The position numbers and the translations under genes were made by a program. A stretch of 64,000 nt of DNA from Gammaproteobacteria bacterium. Lineage in GTDB: Bacteria; Pseudomonadota; Gammaproteobacteria; Arenicellales; Poriferihabitantaceae. The first letter of the stretch is position 1. Every line of letters begins with the position of its first letter. Of this stretch, positions 12,240-23,938 are shown piece by piece. The stretch is from assembly GCA_030432755.1 (NCBI GenBank), contig JAUILZ010000017.1, positions 16,693 to 80,692 of the forward strand, in the 5' to 3' direction. The notes under the pieces were generated by a model. It saw only the letters and a list, made by a program, of their open reading frames with translations, did not search any database and was not told the DNA's origin.

Positions 12240-12695
12240 GTGGATCTCAGAAAAATCAAGAAACTGATCGAACTGCTGGAGGAGTCGGCACTCGTCGAGA
12301 TGGAAATCACCGAGGGTGACAACACCATCCGGCTCAGCCGTGCCAGCCAGTCCGCCACGCCACTGCCGGCGGCGCCGATACAGCAGTACGCGATTCCCCA
12401 GGGCGCGGTGGCGGAAGTGCCGCGCGCCGAACCCGCGCCGAACGCGGCGGAAGGCCCGGCGGGAGCCATCGTCGAGTCTCCCATGGTGGGCACCTACTAC
12501 GATTCGCCGTCACCGGACGCCGATCCTTTCGTCCGCGTCGGCAGCAAGGTGCGCGCCGGTGATACGCTGTGCATCGTCGAGGCGATGAAGACCTTCAACC
12601 AGATCGAGGCCGAGACAGACGGCGAGATACGCGCGATTCACAAGAGCAACGGCGACCCGGTGGAGTACGGAGAGCCGCTGTTCGTGATTGGTTGA
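12240..12695 (+). CDS. accB: Biotin carboxyl carrier protein of acetyl-CoA carboxylase
   Basis: Carries the carboxylated biotin between AccC and the carboxyltransferase for malonyl-CoA synthesis. The GTG start has GGAGG at 12230-12234. The 151-residue protein has the helical N-terminus [15 protein letters not shown], an Ala/Pro-rich linker, and a C-terminal biotinyl domain with Lys117 in the VEAMK motif. accC follows 13 bases later. accA and accD are not in the window. Confidence 0.97.
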   Translation: MDLRKIKKLIELLEESALVEMEITEGDNTIRLSRASQSATPLPAAPIQQYAIPQGAVAEVPRAEPAPNAAEGPAGAIVESPMVGTYYDSPSPDADPFVRVGSKVRAGDTLCIVEAMKTFNQIEAETDGEIRAIHKSNGDPVEYGEPLFVIG

Positions 12696-12708
12696 CGCGG
12701 AAGGTTTC

Positions 12709-14058
12709 GTGGAACACATCCGCAAACTGGTGATCGCCAATCGCGGCGAGATCGCCCTGCGTATCCTGCGCGCCTGCCACCAGCTCGGCATCCAGACCGT
12801 GGCGCTGCACTCGGTGGCCGACCGGGATGCGAAGTACGTACGCCTGGCGGACGAATCGGTCTGTATCGGCCCGGCGCCGGCCGGCGCGAGTTACCTGGAC
12901 ATCGCCTCCGTCATCTCCGCGGCGGAAGTCACCGGGGCCAACGCTATCCATCCCGGTTACGGCTTCCTCTCGGAAAACGCCGATTTCGCCGAGCGGGTGG
13001 AGCAGAGCGGCTTCATCTTTGTCGGTCCGAAGGCGGAGACGATTCGCATCCTCGGCGACAAGATCTCGGCCATTCGCGCGATGCGCGAGGCCGGCGTGCC
13101 CTGCGTGCCTGGCTCCAACGGACCGGTGCCCTCGGAGCCCCAGGCGCTGGTGGAGATGGCGCGGGAAATCGGCTTTCCGCTCATGATCAAGGCGAGCGGT
13201 GGTGGCGGCGGCAAGGGCATGCGCGTCTGTCGCGACGAGCAGGCGTTGGTGAACGCGGTACAGCTGACCCGCAAGGAGGCCGCGGCCGCGTTCGGCAACG
13301 ACACCATCTACATGGAACGTTACCTGGAAACACCGCGCCACGTGGAATTCCAGGTACTGGCGGACAGCCACGGCAATGCCATCCACCTCGGCGAGCGCGA
13401 TTGCTCGATGCAGCGCCGCCATCAGAAGGTGATCGAGGAGGCGCCCGCTCCCGGGATCACCGACGCCCAGCGCGCGGAGGTCGGCGGACGCTGCGTCGAG
13501 GCCTGTCGCCAGCTCGGCTATCGTGGCGCGGGCACGTTCGAGTTTCTCTACGAAAACGGGGAGTTCTTTTTCATCGAGGTGAATACCCGCATCCAGGTGG
13601 AGCACCCGGTCACCGAGATGATCACCGGTATCGATCTGCTGCAGGAACAGATTCGCGTCGCCGACGGGCAGCCATTGCGTTTCTCCCAGGAAGACATCAA
13701 GATCAACGGCCATGCGTTCGAATGCAGGATCAACGCAGAGGATCCCCAGACGTTTACCCCTTCACCCGGCCGCATCACGAACTATCATATGGCTGGCGGG
13801 CCCGGCGTGCGGGTCGATTCCCACGTGTACAACAACTACGTGGTGCCTCCCTACTATGATTCCATGATCGGCAAGGTCATTACCCACGGAATGAACCGCG
13901 GCGACGCACTCCTCCGCATGCAGGGCGCCCTGCAGGAGATGGTTGTCGATGGAATACGGACCAATATTCCCCTGCACCGCGAACTGGTCACGGATCCGGC
14001 GTTCGTCGCCGGTGGACTCGACATTCACTACCTGGAAAAGAAACTGGCGGGCCAGTGA
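12709..14058 (+). CDS. accC: Biotin carboxylase subunit of acetyl-CoA carboxylase
   Basis: ATP-dependent carboxylation of biotin on AccB. I chose GTG 12709 behind GGAAGG because the protein then begins with the conserved [17 protein letters not shown] and is 449 residues, the same as E. coli. A TTG at 12688 would overlap accB and add seven residues. The ATP-grasp domain has the Gly-rich [12 protein letters not shown] loop, and the [14 protein letters not shown] segment carries metal and bicarbonate-site residues. Confidence 0.97.
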   Translation: MEHIRKLVIANRGEIALRILRACHQLGIQTVALHSVADRDAKYVRLADESVCIGPAPAGASYLDIASVISAAEVTGANAIHPGYGFLSENADFAERVEQSGFIFVGPKAETIRILGDKISAIRAMREAGVPCVPGSNGPVPSEPQALVEMAREIGFPLMIKASGGGGGKGMRVCRDEQALVNAVQLTRKEAAAAFGNDTIYMERYLETPRHVEFQVLADSHGNAIHLGERDCSMQRRHQKVIEEAPAPGITDAQRAEVGGRCVEACRQLGYRGAGTFEFLYENGEFFFIEVNTRIQVEHPVTEMITGIDLLQEQIRVADGQPLRFSQEDIKINGHAFECRINAEDPQTFTPSPGRITNYHMAGGPGVRVDSHVYNNYVVPPYYDSMIGKVITHGMNRGDALLRMQGALQEMVVDGIRTNIPLHRELVTDPAFVAGGLDIHYLEKKLAGQ

Positions 14059-14162
14059 GGCAGTGGCCAGTGGCAACCCCGGAATCCCGGCTCGATCTCG
14101 CGGCGCATGTGTCCGGATCGGCTGTCGGCACGGCGCGCGTTGACGTAGCCGTGGGCGATACC

Positions 14163-15056
14163 ATGGACTACCTGCAGGTCGAACTTACCGTGGACCTGGA
14201 TCAAGGCGACGAAGCCGCGGATGCGCTCGCAACGCTCGGCGCGCTGTCGGTTACCGTGGAGAGCGCGAGCGACGAGGCCGCCTTTGACGTCGCGCTGCCC
14301 GGTGAACCACGCTGGGTGCGACAGAAGCTGGTCGGACTGTTCGCCCCGGAAAGCGATCGAGACGACCTCGCCGCGGCGATTTCCACCGCGTTGCCGGGAG
14401 AGGAACCGGTGTTTTCCGTGCTTGCGGATCGCGACTGGGAACGCGCCTGGCTTGACCAGTTCTCCCCCATTCGCATCGCCGACGGTCTCTGGATCGTGCC
14501 GAGCTGGATCGATCCGCCGGAGCCCGGCGCGGTCAACCTGGTCATCGACCCGGGCCTCGCCTTCGGCACCGGCACCCACCCAACCACCCGCCTCTGCCTG
14601 GAAGCTCTCACCCAGCTGGATCTCGCCGACAAGCGGGTACTCGACTATGGCTGCGGTTCCGGCGTCCTTGCCATCGCGGCCCTCAGGCTGGGCGCAGCCG
14701 AAGCAATTGCCACCGATCTCGACCCACGCGCGCTGGACGCGACGCGCGCCAACGCGGAAGAGAACCGCTGCGGCGACCGTCTGCTAACCATGGACCCTGA
14801 CAGTGTGGATCGGCGTTATGCCGGCGGCGTGGACGTGCTGATCGCAAACATCCTCGCCGGCACCCTGGTCGAGCTTCAGGACAGGTTGCTCGCGTTGTTG
14901 AAGCCCGGAGGCGTGGTGCTGCTTTCCGGGATTCTCGCCGACCAGGCGGATGCCGTCCGCAGGTGCTATGGCGCGCACTGCGTGCTGGAGCGCCGGGACC
15001 TGGACGACTGGGTACTGCTCAGCGGAATCCATTCCCGGGAAGGGTTGCCGGCATGA
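14163..15056 (+). CDS. prmA: Ribosomal protein L11 methyltransferase
   Basis: SAM-dependent trimethylation of ribosomal protein L11. Start ATG 14163 gives 297 residues and an N-terminus typical of PrmA (MDYLQVELTVD); the longer frame from 14055 adds unsupported residues. The N-terminal L11-binding domain is followed by the methyltransferase domain with DPGLAFGTGTHPTTRLCLE, the SAM motif VLDYGCGSGVLAIAAL and the IANILAGTL motif IV. Its stop overlaps the next ATG (ATGA). Confidence 0.95.
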   Translation: MDYLQVELTVDLDQGDEAADALATLGALSVTVESASDEAAFDVALPGEPRWVRQKLVGLFAPESDRDDLAAAISTALPGEEPVFSVLADRDWERAWLDQFSPIRIADGLWIVPSWIDPPEPGAVNLVIDPGLAFGTGTHPTTRLCLEALTQLDLADKRVLDYGCGSGVLAIAALRLGAAEAIATDLDPRALDATRANAEENRCGDRLLTMDPDSVDRRYAGGVDVLIANILAGTLVELQDRLLALLKPGGVVLLSGILADQADAVRRCYGAHCVLERRDLDDWVLLSGIHSREGLPA

Positions 15057-16963
15057 CCCGCGACCACGACATGTTGCCTCCCGTGGTGGATCACGACGAG
15101 CCCGTCAACTTCACCCGCTGCCCCTATTGCCAGGCGGTGTTCCGGGTGCGCCAGGCAAAGCTGGCGGTACGCCAGGGCGAGGTGCGTTGCGGCGCTTGCC
15201 GCGAGGTATTCAATGCTACCCGGCATTTCGTGATCCAGGACCTTTCCGGCCGCTTCGTTCCCCGGGAGGATGACGCTACGGAATGGGGCAGGGAGGTTAC
15301 GCCGGATAGCTCCCCGGAAGATCACGCGAGTGAGCCGTCCGGTGCTACGGAATCCGGATGGATCAGGCCGCCAGAACCGTCAGTGTCATTCGAACAGGAG
15401 GAAGAAGCCGACAAAGCAGGGGATGCTGCCGATCCTGCGGAAGAGTCGACGGCCGATTCGTGGGAGCAACAGGAATCCGTTGACGAGACGGTTGATTCCC
15501 CGCCCCGACCGGGCTACGGAATGGAGTTTTTCCCCGCCCCGGGAGCATTATCCAGGGGCGTGGAGAAAGTCACGGCTGAGCCGGACATGGCAACGGATGA
15601 GGTCGCTGACGAAGAAGACGGGACAGTAGACCACCCGGAAGCCGACAGCGAGGAACCGGATCAAGGGGAGCCCGTACGCTGGGAGCCTGATCGAACGGAA
15701 GAAACCGCGGACAGCTATGAAGTGTCCGATGACGCTGCGGCGGGAAGCAAACAGGATGAATCCGGGCCGGAGTCTCCAGGGGCAGTAGTGGCGACCGGGG
15801 AGATTGCTGCTTCTGCGACAGGGCAATCGGGGTTCGAACCGGAGCAGGTGGAACAGGAACCGCCCATGGCGCCGCGAGCCTGGTCGATTGCGCCGGTTGA
15901 TCCGGTTGATACCGACGGGGAACCGGGTGACCAGGATTCGGAACACGCCGTTTCGATGGAAGAACATCCTGATCCATCGGCGGCATCGGCAGGGCCTGGC
16001 GAAGAGATCGTCGAGTACGGGGTGGAATCAACCACGGATGAACGGACGGCTCCAGCGACCGCCCTGGCCGAGACCGGTGCCGAGCCCGGCAACGCGCAGA
16101 CCGAAGCCGAAGCGGACGAGGATTCGATCACGGTAGTGGACAAGCGTGCCGGGCAGGGCGAGGAATCTTCCGCGCCAGCGGGTACCGGAGAGGACCAGGA
16201 TCCGGAAGCGCCCTCACAGCCGGAGACAACGGACGGCCCGGCGGAGGTACGCCACTGGTCGCTGGAGGATCCCGAAGCCGTAAGGCATGACGCTGAACCG
16301 GTGATCGACGCGCCACGAGCGTCCGGGCAGGGAAAGTGGTTTCACATAGATCCGGATGCACGGGTAGAGAAAAACCCGTTTCGATCGATGTCAGGCCCGC
16401 TGGACGAGCCCTCGCGGAACGTCGATGGCGGCGGCGCAATCAACATGAACGGCGTCGACGACTACATCGTCGACCGGCCCAATCCGCTGGCGACTTTCTT
16501 CTGGTTTGTCATCGCGCTGGGCTTCGTGTTCCTCCTCGGACTCCAGGTTCGAACATACTTTGTCGAGCGCTACGCCCAGGACGAACGCTTTCGGCCCTAC
16601 CTGTCGCTGTTCTGCCGCGTGGCGGCCTGCGAACTGCCGGTGCGGCGCGACACCTATCGCTTCGCCATCACCCATACCCGTATCGATCTCCATCCGGATG
16701 AGCCCGGCGCGCTTCGCATCACGGTGAAGCTGGTCAACCAGGCGCCGTTCTCGCAGCCCTATCCCGATCTGCAGTTGACCCTCACCGACCGCGTGGGCCG
16801 GGTGGTTGGCAGGCGCACGTTCTCCGCCGATTTCTACCTGCCGGAGCGCAAGGAAAACCTGCTCGAGTCCGGTGAACTGGGGACGGTGGAATTCGATCTC
16901 GCCAGTCCCCACGAAATGGCGGTGGGATTCGTGGTGGATATCGTGCGCGAACCCGCCGCCTGA
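15053..16963 (+). CDS. DUF3426 zinc-ribbon membrane protein with a long acidic insert
   Basis: Function unknown. The 636-residue protein has an MJ0042-type zinc ribbon at the N-terminus (Cys23, Cys26, Cys46, Cys49), one transmembrane helix at about 480-500, and a C-terminal DUF3426 domain of about 135 residues with the short FCRVAACELPVRRD motif. Between ribbon and helix lie about 370 residues dominated by Glu, Asp, Gly, Ser, Pro and Thr, probably disordered. DUF3426 proteins in this operon position are usually much shorter; the insert is the difference. It overlaps both prmA and dusB. Confidence 0.88.
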   Translation: MTRDHDMLPPVVDHDEPVNFTRCPYCQAVFRVRQAKLAVRQGEVRCGACREVFNATRHFVIQDLSGRFVPREDDATEWGREVTPDSSPEDHASEPSGATESGWIRPPEPSVSFEQEEEADKAGDAADPAEESTADSWEQQESVDETVDSPPRPGYGMEFFPAPGALSRGVEKVTAEPDMATDEVADEEDGTVDHPEADSEEPDQGEPVRWEPDRTEETADSYEVSDDAAAGSKQDESGPESPGAVVATGEIAASATGQSGFEPEQVEQEPPMAPRAWSIAPVDPVDTDGEPGDQDSEHAVSMEEHPDPSAASAGPGEEIVEYGVESTTDERTAPATALAETGAEPGNAQTEAEADEDSITVVDKRAGQGEESSAPAGTGEDQDPEAPSQPETTDGPAEVRHWSLEDPEAVRHDAEPVIDAPRASGQGKWFHIDPDARVEKNPFRSMSGPLDEPSRNVDGGGAINMNGVDDYIVDRPNPLATFFWFVIALGFVFLLGLQVRTYFVERYAQDERFRPYLSLFCRVAACELPVRRDTYRFAITHTRIDLHPDEPGALRITVKLVNQAPFSQPYPDLQLTLTDRVGRVVGRRTFSADFYLPERKENLLESGELGTVEFDLASPHEMAVGFVVDIVREPAA

Positions 16964-18054
16964 TGCATATCGGCGACATCGAACTGGCCAACCCGGTGGC
17001 GCTGGCGCCCATGGCCGGCGTCACCGATCTGCCGTTTCGCCGCCTGTGTCGCGAGCTCGGCGCGGGCTACGTGGTGGGCGAGATGCTCGCCTCCGATCCG
17101 TCCCTGCGCCAGAGTGGCAAGAGTCGCCTGCGCGGCGTCCACCGCGAGGAACCGGCGCCACGGGCGATCCAGATCGTCGGCTGGGACCCGGCGATAATGG
17201 CCGACGCGGCGCGCTACAACGCCGACCAGGGCGCCTCGGTGATCGACATCAACATGGGCTGCCCGGCGAAGAAGGTGCTGAAACGGGCGGCGGGGTCCGC
17301 GCTGCTCGGCGATGAGCCCCGCGTGATCCGCATCCTCGAGGCCGTGGTGGGCGCGGTGCAGGTTCCGGTCACATTGAAGATGCGCACCGGCCTTGCGCCG
17401 GATGCGCGCAACGGCGTGCGCATTGCGCGCATCGCGGAGCAGAGCGGCATCCGCGCGCTCGCGGTGCATGGCAGGACCCGGGCTTGCCGCTATGCCGGAG
17501 AGGCTGAATTCCTGACCATTCGCGAGATCTGCAACGCGGTTTCGATCCCGGTGTTCGCCAATGGCGATATCCTGCACTGGGAGCGGGCGGAGAAGATCCG
17601 CCGTTTCACCGGCGCCGCGGGGGTGATGATCGGGCGCGGCGCCCACGGCGCGCCCTGGCTGCCGGGCATGGTGGCGCGCTACCTCGAAACCGGTCTTGCG
17701 CCGGAGATGCCGCCGCTTTCCCGCCAGCGGGATATCGTGCTGCGACACCTGGACGCGATCTACCGTTTCTACGGCAATGAGCAGGGTGTCAGGATCGCCC
17801 GAAAACATATAAAATGGTATCTGGATTCGCATCCTGATCCCGAACCATTCCGCACCGCCGCCGTTCAATCCGATTGCCCGCGTCGGCAGTCGGCCCTGTT
17901 GTCGGACTATTACAACCAGCTGCAGAACAGTTTTCCAGAGGCATTGCCTTGGCAGATCCATCCAGAGAAAAAGCAACCGGCGGAGCGGATGATGATGGGT
18001 GCAGGCTGGCGGAATGCGTCAGGCAATCAGTCGGTCGCTACCTTGTCGACCTGA
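16963..18054 (+). CDS. dusB: tRNA-dihydrouridine synthase B
   Basis: Flavoenzyme reducing uridine to dihydrouridine in tRNA. The TIM-barrel core has PMAGVTDLPFR, the catalytic Cys100 in NMGCPAKKV, VHGRTR and GDILHWERA. At 363 residues it is about 40 longer than E. coli DusB (321). The extra C-terminal tail, from about residue 328, has low-complexity character ([14 protein letters not shown]) and is read out of frame with fis. The start overlaps the previous stop (TGATG). dusB-fis is a conserved operon in gammaproteobacteria. Confidence 0.95.
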   Translation: MHIGDIELANPVALAPMAGVTDLPFRRLCRELGAGYVVGEMLASDPSLRQSGKSRLRGVHREEPAPRAIQIVGWDPAIMADAARYNADQGASVIDINMGCPAKKVLKRAAGSALLGDEPRVIRILEAVVGAVQVPVTLKMRTGLAPDARNGVRIARIAEQSGIRALAVHGRTRACRYAGEAEFLTIREICNAVSIPVFANGDILHWERAEKIRRFTGAAGVMIGRGAHGAPWLPGMVARYLETGLAPEMPPLSRQRDIVLRHLDAIYRFYGNEQGVRIARKHIKWYLDSHPDPEPFRTAAVQSDCPRRQSALLSDYYNQLQNSFPEALPWQIHPEKKQPAERMMMGAGWRNASGNQSVATLST

Positions 18055-18227
18055 ATGGCGAGGAAGCCACCTCGGTCTACCAGATGGTGATGCAGCAGGT
18101 GGAAAGACCGCTGCTCGAGGTCATCATGGAGCACAGCGACCACAACCAGAGCAGGGCGGCGCGCATGCTCGGCATCAATCGCAATACGCTACGCAAGAAG
18201 CTTGATGCCTACGGCATTGGAGAGTAG
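17949..18227 (+). CDS. fis: DNA-binding protein Fis
   Basis: Nucleoid-associated regulator that bends DNA, activates stable RNA promoters and assists site-specific inversion. The C-terminal half is unmistakable: [20 protein letters not shown] continuing into the [22 protein letters not shown]. No ATG or GTG exists in a useful place; TTG 17949, seven bases after AGAGG, gives 92 residues (E. coli 98). That start lies 106 bases inside dusB in another frame. purH begins four bases after its stop. Confidence 0.92.
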   Translation: MADPSREKATGGADDDGCRLAECVRQSVGRYLVDLNGEEATSVYQMVMQQVERPLLEVIMEHSDHNQSRAARMLGINRNTLRKKLDAYGIGE

Positions 18228-18231
18228 TTCC

Positions 18232-19827
18232 GTGGCTGCCACGTCCCGTCCCGTTCGCACCGCGCTGATCAGCGTATCGGACAAATCCGGTATCCTCGAC
18301 TTCGCGCGCGCGCTGCACGAACGCTCCGTCGCCATCCTCTCCACCGGCGGCAGCGCCGCGATGCTGCGCGATGCCGGTCTGCCCGTGACGGAGGTCAGCG
18401 ATCACACGGGCTTCAATGAAATCATGGACGGCCGGGTAAAGACCCTGCATCCGAAGATTCACGGCGGCATCCTCGGCCGCCGCGGCCAGGACGACGGCAT
18501 CATGGCGGACAACGGGATTACTCCCATCGACCTGGTGGTGGTCAATCTCTATCCGTTCGAGGCCACCGTCGCCGCCCAGGGTTGCACTCTCGCCGATGCC
18601 ATCGAGAACATCGACATCGGCGGCCCCGCGATGCTGCGCGCCGCGGCCAAGAATCATGCCCATGTCGCCGTGGTGACGGACCACGCCGACTATGCGCGTA
18701 TCGTCGATTCCATGGATGCCCACGGCGGCGCGGTGGACGACGCCACCCGCTTCGACCTCGCTACCCGGGCGTTCGAGCATACCGCGCAGTACGACGGCGC
18801 CATTGCGAATTACCTCGGCGTGCGCGTAGCTGGCGAAGCGGCGGCGGAGGACGATGAGCAACGGGTGGCGCGTTTTCCACGAACCTGGAACATGCAGTGG
18901 CGGCGGCGCGAGGTGATGCGTTACGGTGAGAACCCGCACCAGGCCGCGGCGTTCTATGTCACGCGGGACGCGCCGCCCGGCAGCGTGGCCGCGGCGACCC
19001 AGTTGCAGGGCAAGGCGCTGTCCTACAACAATATCGCCGACACCGACGCCGCGCTGGAATGCGTGCGCGCATTCGACGAGGCCCCGGCCTGCGTCATCGT
19101 CAAGCATGCGAACCCCTGCGGCGTGGCAGTGGATGACTCGCTGCTGGCGGCCTACCGGCGCGCATTCTCCACCGATCCGGAATCGGCGTTCGGCGGCATC
19201 ATCGCCTTCAACCGCGAACTCGACGCGGCCACCGCGGCCGAGATCGTGGAGAAACAGTTCGTCGAGGTGATCGTCGCGCCCACGATCAGCGCGGAGGCGG
19301 CACAGGCGGTTTCGGGTAAGACCAACGTACGCCTGCTGGCCTGCGGCCAATGGGAAGCCGGCATGCCACAGACCGACTTCAAGCGCGTGCGTGGCGGCGT
19401 GCTGGTACAGGACGCGGACGAAAAGCTGAACGACGAGTTGCGTGTGGTCAGCGAAAGACATCCGGACGCGAAAGAAATGCGTGACCTGCTGTTCGCCTGG
19501 CGTGTTGCCTGTTACGTCAAGTCCAATGCCATCGTCTACGCCCGTGACAATATGACCATCGGTGTTGGCGCCGGGCAGATGAGCCGGGTGAACTCCGCGC
19601 GCATCGCCGCGATCAAGGCGGAACACGCGGGTCTCGCGGTGAGTGGCGCGGTGATGGCGTCTGACGCCTTCTTTCCGTTTCGCGACGGCCTCGACAATGC
19701 CGGCCAGGCGGGCATTCGCGCGGTGATCCAGCCGGGTGGATCGATGCGCGACGACGAGGTGATCGGGGCAGCCAACGAGCACGACATCGCAATGGTTTTT
19801 ACCGGAACCAGGCACTTTCGTCATTGA
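18232..19827 (+). CDS. purH: Bifunctional AICAR formyltransferase / IMP cyclohydrolase
   Basis: Performs the last two steps of de novo IMP synthesis. GTG 18232 is preferred (GGAG about nine bases upstream; N-terminus [16 protein letters not shown]); a frame-open start at 18202 would overlap fis. The 531-residue protein has the N-terminal cyclohydrolase domain ([20 protein letters not shown]) and the C-terminal transformylase domain ([29 protein letters not shown]). Confidence 0.97.
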   Translation: MAATSRPVRTALISVSDKSGILDFARALHERSVAILSTGGSAAMLRDAGLPVTEVSDHTGFNEIMDGRVKTLHPKIHGGILGRRGQDDGIMADNGITPIDLVVVNLYPFEATVAAQGCTLADAIENIDIGGPAMLRAAAKNHAHVAVVTDHADYARIVDSMDAHGGAVDDATRFDLATRAFEHTAQYDGAIANYLGVRVAGEAAAEDDEQRVARFPRTWNMQWRRREVMRYGENPHQAAAFYVTRDAPPGSVAAATQLQGKALSYNNIADTDAALECVRAFDEAPACVIVKHANPCGVAVDDSLLAAYRRAFSTDPESAFGGIIAFNRELDAATAAEIVEKQFVEVIVAPTISAEAAQAVSGKTNVRLLACGQWEAGMPQTDFKRVRGGVLVQDADEKLNDELRVVSERHPDAKEMRDLLFAWRVACYVKSNAIVYARDNMTIGVGAGQMSRVNSARIAAIKAEHAGLAVSGAVMASDAFFPFRDGLDNAGQAGIRAVIQPGGSMRDDEVIGAANEHDIAMVFTGTRHFRH

Positions 19828-19860
19828 CCGGATTCTACGGATAGGCGGGCACAGGGGATC

Positions 19861-21156
19861 ATGGTGGAACTGAGCAAATACAAGGTGGTGATGAATGGCA
19901 CCACGATGCCGAACGTGGATCGCGAGGAGGTGATCCGGGAGCTCTGCGAGCTGTTCCATTCGCGTCCGTCGACGATGGAAAAGCTGCTCAATGACAAGCC
20001 GGTACCGCTGAAGAAGGAATACGCGCGTGACGAGGCGGAAAAGATCTGCCGCGCGATACGCAATGCCGGCGCGCAGTGCCGGATGATGCCGGTCAAGCAG
20101 GAAGAGCTTGCCGTGGTCGAGGACGACTACAGCTATCTCAGCGGACTCAGCCTGACGGAGGGCGGCCACGCGATCATCTGCCCGAGCTGCGACCGCCAGT
20201 GTGACAGCGAATGGGACAGCTGCCAGTACTGCGGCCACAAGTTCGTGCGCCGGGAGCAGGACAGCGGTTTCTCCTACGGCGTATACGAGGATCCACCCAC
20301 CGAGACCCTGCCGGAGGCAGAGACGCCGCGGACTTCCGTGCGCACCGAGTTCGTCCGTTTCATCGGTCCCAACGCGGACGAGTACGCGGAGAAATTCTCG
20401 CGCATGGGAACCATCCGCCATCCGAAGTTCCAGGTAGGCTGGCACTGGCCCGCTTTCCTCGCATTCTTTTTCTGGGCGCTGTATCGCAAGATGTGGCTGT
20501 GGGCGGGGATCAATGTCGTGGGCGCGCTGTTCCTGGTGTTGCTGACCCCGCCTTCGCCGCTCTGGCTGGTGTATTCGCTGTTCTGGCCACTGACCGCGAA
20601 CTTCCTCTATTTCCGCCATATCAGCCACCACCTGCGCAAGTCGCGATCGTTCGACGGCGAGGCCCGGGAGCAGTACCTCGCGGAGAAGGGCGGCGTCAGC
20701 CGCATGGCGATGTGGATCGGCGTGGCCGCGAGCTGCGTGCTGTCGGCGTTTTCCAGCAACCTGATGATGAACCAGATGATGTCGCGCTACGACGAGATGT
20801 TTGGCGTCCCAGGGGGAGAGGCGCCGCATCTCGAGCAGATGCGCGGCGATGGCAGCATGATGGAATCCATCGCCGATCCGGATTCCTCGCTCGGCGTGAC
20901 GTCGCGCGTGCTTTCCACCCTGGCGAACGGTCTCAAGGTCATCGTCGCCGCGGGCAACGAGGAACTGGTTGACAACACGATCGCCGGCCTGATCAGCAAG
21001 TCGGACAACGAGGAGATCCGCGATGCCTGGGGCAGCCCGGTGGTCGTGGAACGTGAAGCGGATCGGGTGGTATTCCTCTCGCCCGGGCCCGACGGGCGCA
21101 CGAAGACGGACGACGATATCCTGCAGATGGTCAACCTGGTGCCGCGTTCTCGATGA
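19861..21156 (+). CDS. Unassigned zinc-ribbon membrane protein, DUF2628-like, with pseudopilin-like tail
   Basis: A 431-residue mosaic of unknown role. Residues 1-80 match a recurring proteobacterial N-terminal domain (KYKVVMNG, then PVPLKKEYARDEAEKICRAI). A zinc ribbon follows at about 108-128 (CPSC and CQYC). Residues about 195-310 hold several hydrophobic helices starting WPAFLAFFFWALYRKMW, as in DUF2628 proteins. The last 90 residues end like a GspG-type pseudopilin (DAWGSPVVV, SPGPDGRTKTDDD). It sits between purH (33 bases) and purD (4-base overlap). Domain calls are by eye. Confidence 0.75.
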   Translation: MVELSKYKVVMNGTTMPNVDREEVIRELCELFHSRPSTMEKLLNDKPVPLKKEYARDEAEKICRAIRNAGAQCRMMPVKQEELAVVEDDYSYLSGLSLTEGGHAIICPSCDRQCDSEWDSCQYCGHKFVRREQDSGFSYGVYEDPPTETLPEAETPRTSVRTEFVRFIGPNADEYAEKFSRMGTIRHPKFQVGWHWPAFLAFFFWALYRKMWLWAGINVVGALFLVLLTPPSPLWLVYSLFWPLTANFLYFRHISHHLRKSRSFDGEAREQYLAEKGGVSRMAMWIGVAASCVLSAFSSNLMMNQMMSRYDEMFGVPGGEAPHLEQMRGDGSMMESIADPDSSLGVTSRVLSTLANGLKVIVAAGNEELVDNTIAGLISKSDNEEIRDAWGSPVVVEREADRVVFLSPGPDGRTKTDDDILQMVNLVPRSR

Positions 21157-22441
21157 AGGTACTGGTCATCGGCGGCGGCGGGCGCGAGCACGCGCTGGCG
21201 TGGAAACTGGCCGCATCTCCTCTGGTCTCGCGGGTCTACGTCGCGCCCGGCAATGCCGGCACCGCGTTGGAACCCGGTGTTGAGAACGTCGCCATCGGCG
21301 CGGAAGACGTCGAGGCGCTGCAGGCGTTCGCGCGGGAAAACGACATCGCGCTCACCGTGGTGGGACCCGAGGCGCCGCTGGTGGCTGGTATCGTCGATCG
21401 CTTCCGCGACGCGGGGCTCGGCTGTTTCGGGCCTGTTGCCGCGGCGGCCAGGCTCGAAGGATCCAAGGCCTTTGCCAAGGCCTTCATGCAGCGCCACGCC
21501 ATACCCACCGCAGACTACGGTGAATTCACCGGGGTGGACGCCGCGATGGCTCATGTAGATGCTGGCGCCTTTCCGGTTGTCATCAAGGCTGACGGCCTTG
21601 CCGCTGGCAAGGGCGTCATCATCGCCCCGGATCGCGAAACCGCGGTGGCCGCCATCACCGACATGCTGTCAGGGAATCGCTTCGGTGAGGCCGGCCATCG
21701 GGTGGTGATCGAATCCTTCCTCGAGGGCGAAGAGGCGAGTTTTATCTGCATGGTGGACGGCTCCAATGTCCTGCCGATGGCGTCGAGCCAGGATCACAAG
21801 GCCGCGCTCGACGGCGACCGGGGGCCCAATACCGGGGGCATGGGCGCCTATTCACCTGCGCCGGTGGTGGACGCGGCGCTCACCGAGCGCATACTCGAGC
21901 AGGTGATACTACCGGTGGTCCGCGGCATGGCGGAGGAGGGTACGCCCTATACCGGATTTCTCTACGCCGGCCTGATGATCGGCGACGACGGCATGCCCCG
22001 GGTGGTGGAGTTCAACTGCCGCTTCGGCGATCCCGAGGCGCAACCGGTGCTCTCGCGCATGACCTCGGATTTCGCCGCCCACTGCCTCGCGGCCCTCGAA
22101 GGGCGCCTCGCCGATGAGCGCGCGGCCTGGGATACACGCAGTTGTCTCGGCGTCGTCATGGCCGCCGCGGGCTACCCGGACAGTTACGCGCGGGGTGACA
22201 TCATCGGCGGACTCGATGCCGTGCCGGATGGGGTCAAGGTATTCCATGCCGGTACTTCCCTGCGCGGGGACCGCACCGTGACCAGTGGCGGTCGCGTGCT
22301 GTGCGTAACCGCCAATGGCGACACCGTCGCCGAGGCGCAGCGTCTCGCCTATGCGGGCGTGGACAAGATTCACTGGGAGGGCGCCTGGTGCCGGCGGGAT
22401 ATCGGTTACCGGGCGGTGGAGCGGGAGACTGCGGCACGGGG

Positions 22442-22445
<4 letters not shown>
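21153..22445 (+). CDS. purD: Phosphoribosylamine-glycine ligase
   Basis: ATP-grasp enzyme making glycinamide ribonucleotide, step two of purine synthesis. The 430-residue protein starts [18 protein letters not shown] and has the ATP-grasp features [33 protein letters not shown] and [11 protein letters not shown]. It is coupled by ATGA overlaps both to the preceding unassigned gene and to tsaC after it. Confidence 0.97.
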
Positions 22446-23934
<1,489 letters not shown>

Positions 23935-23938
23935 TCCG

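Noticed and set aside
15826..15845. GGTTCGAACC, tRNA T-loop-like
   Set aside because: Inside the acidic coding insert of the DUF3426 gene with no cloverleaf around it. A similar GGTTCGAAC at 16540 is also coding.
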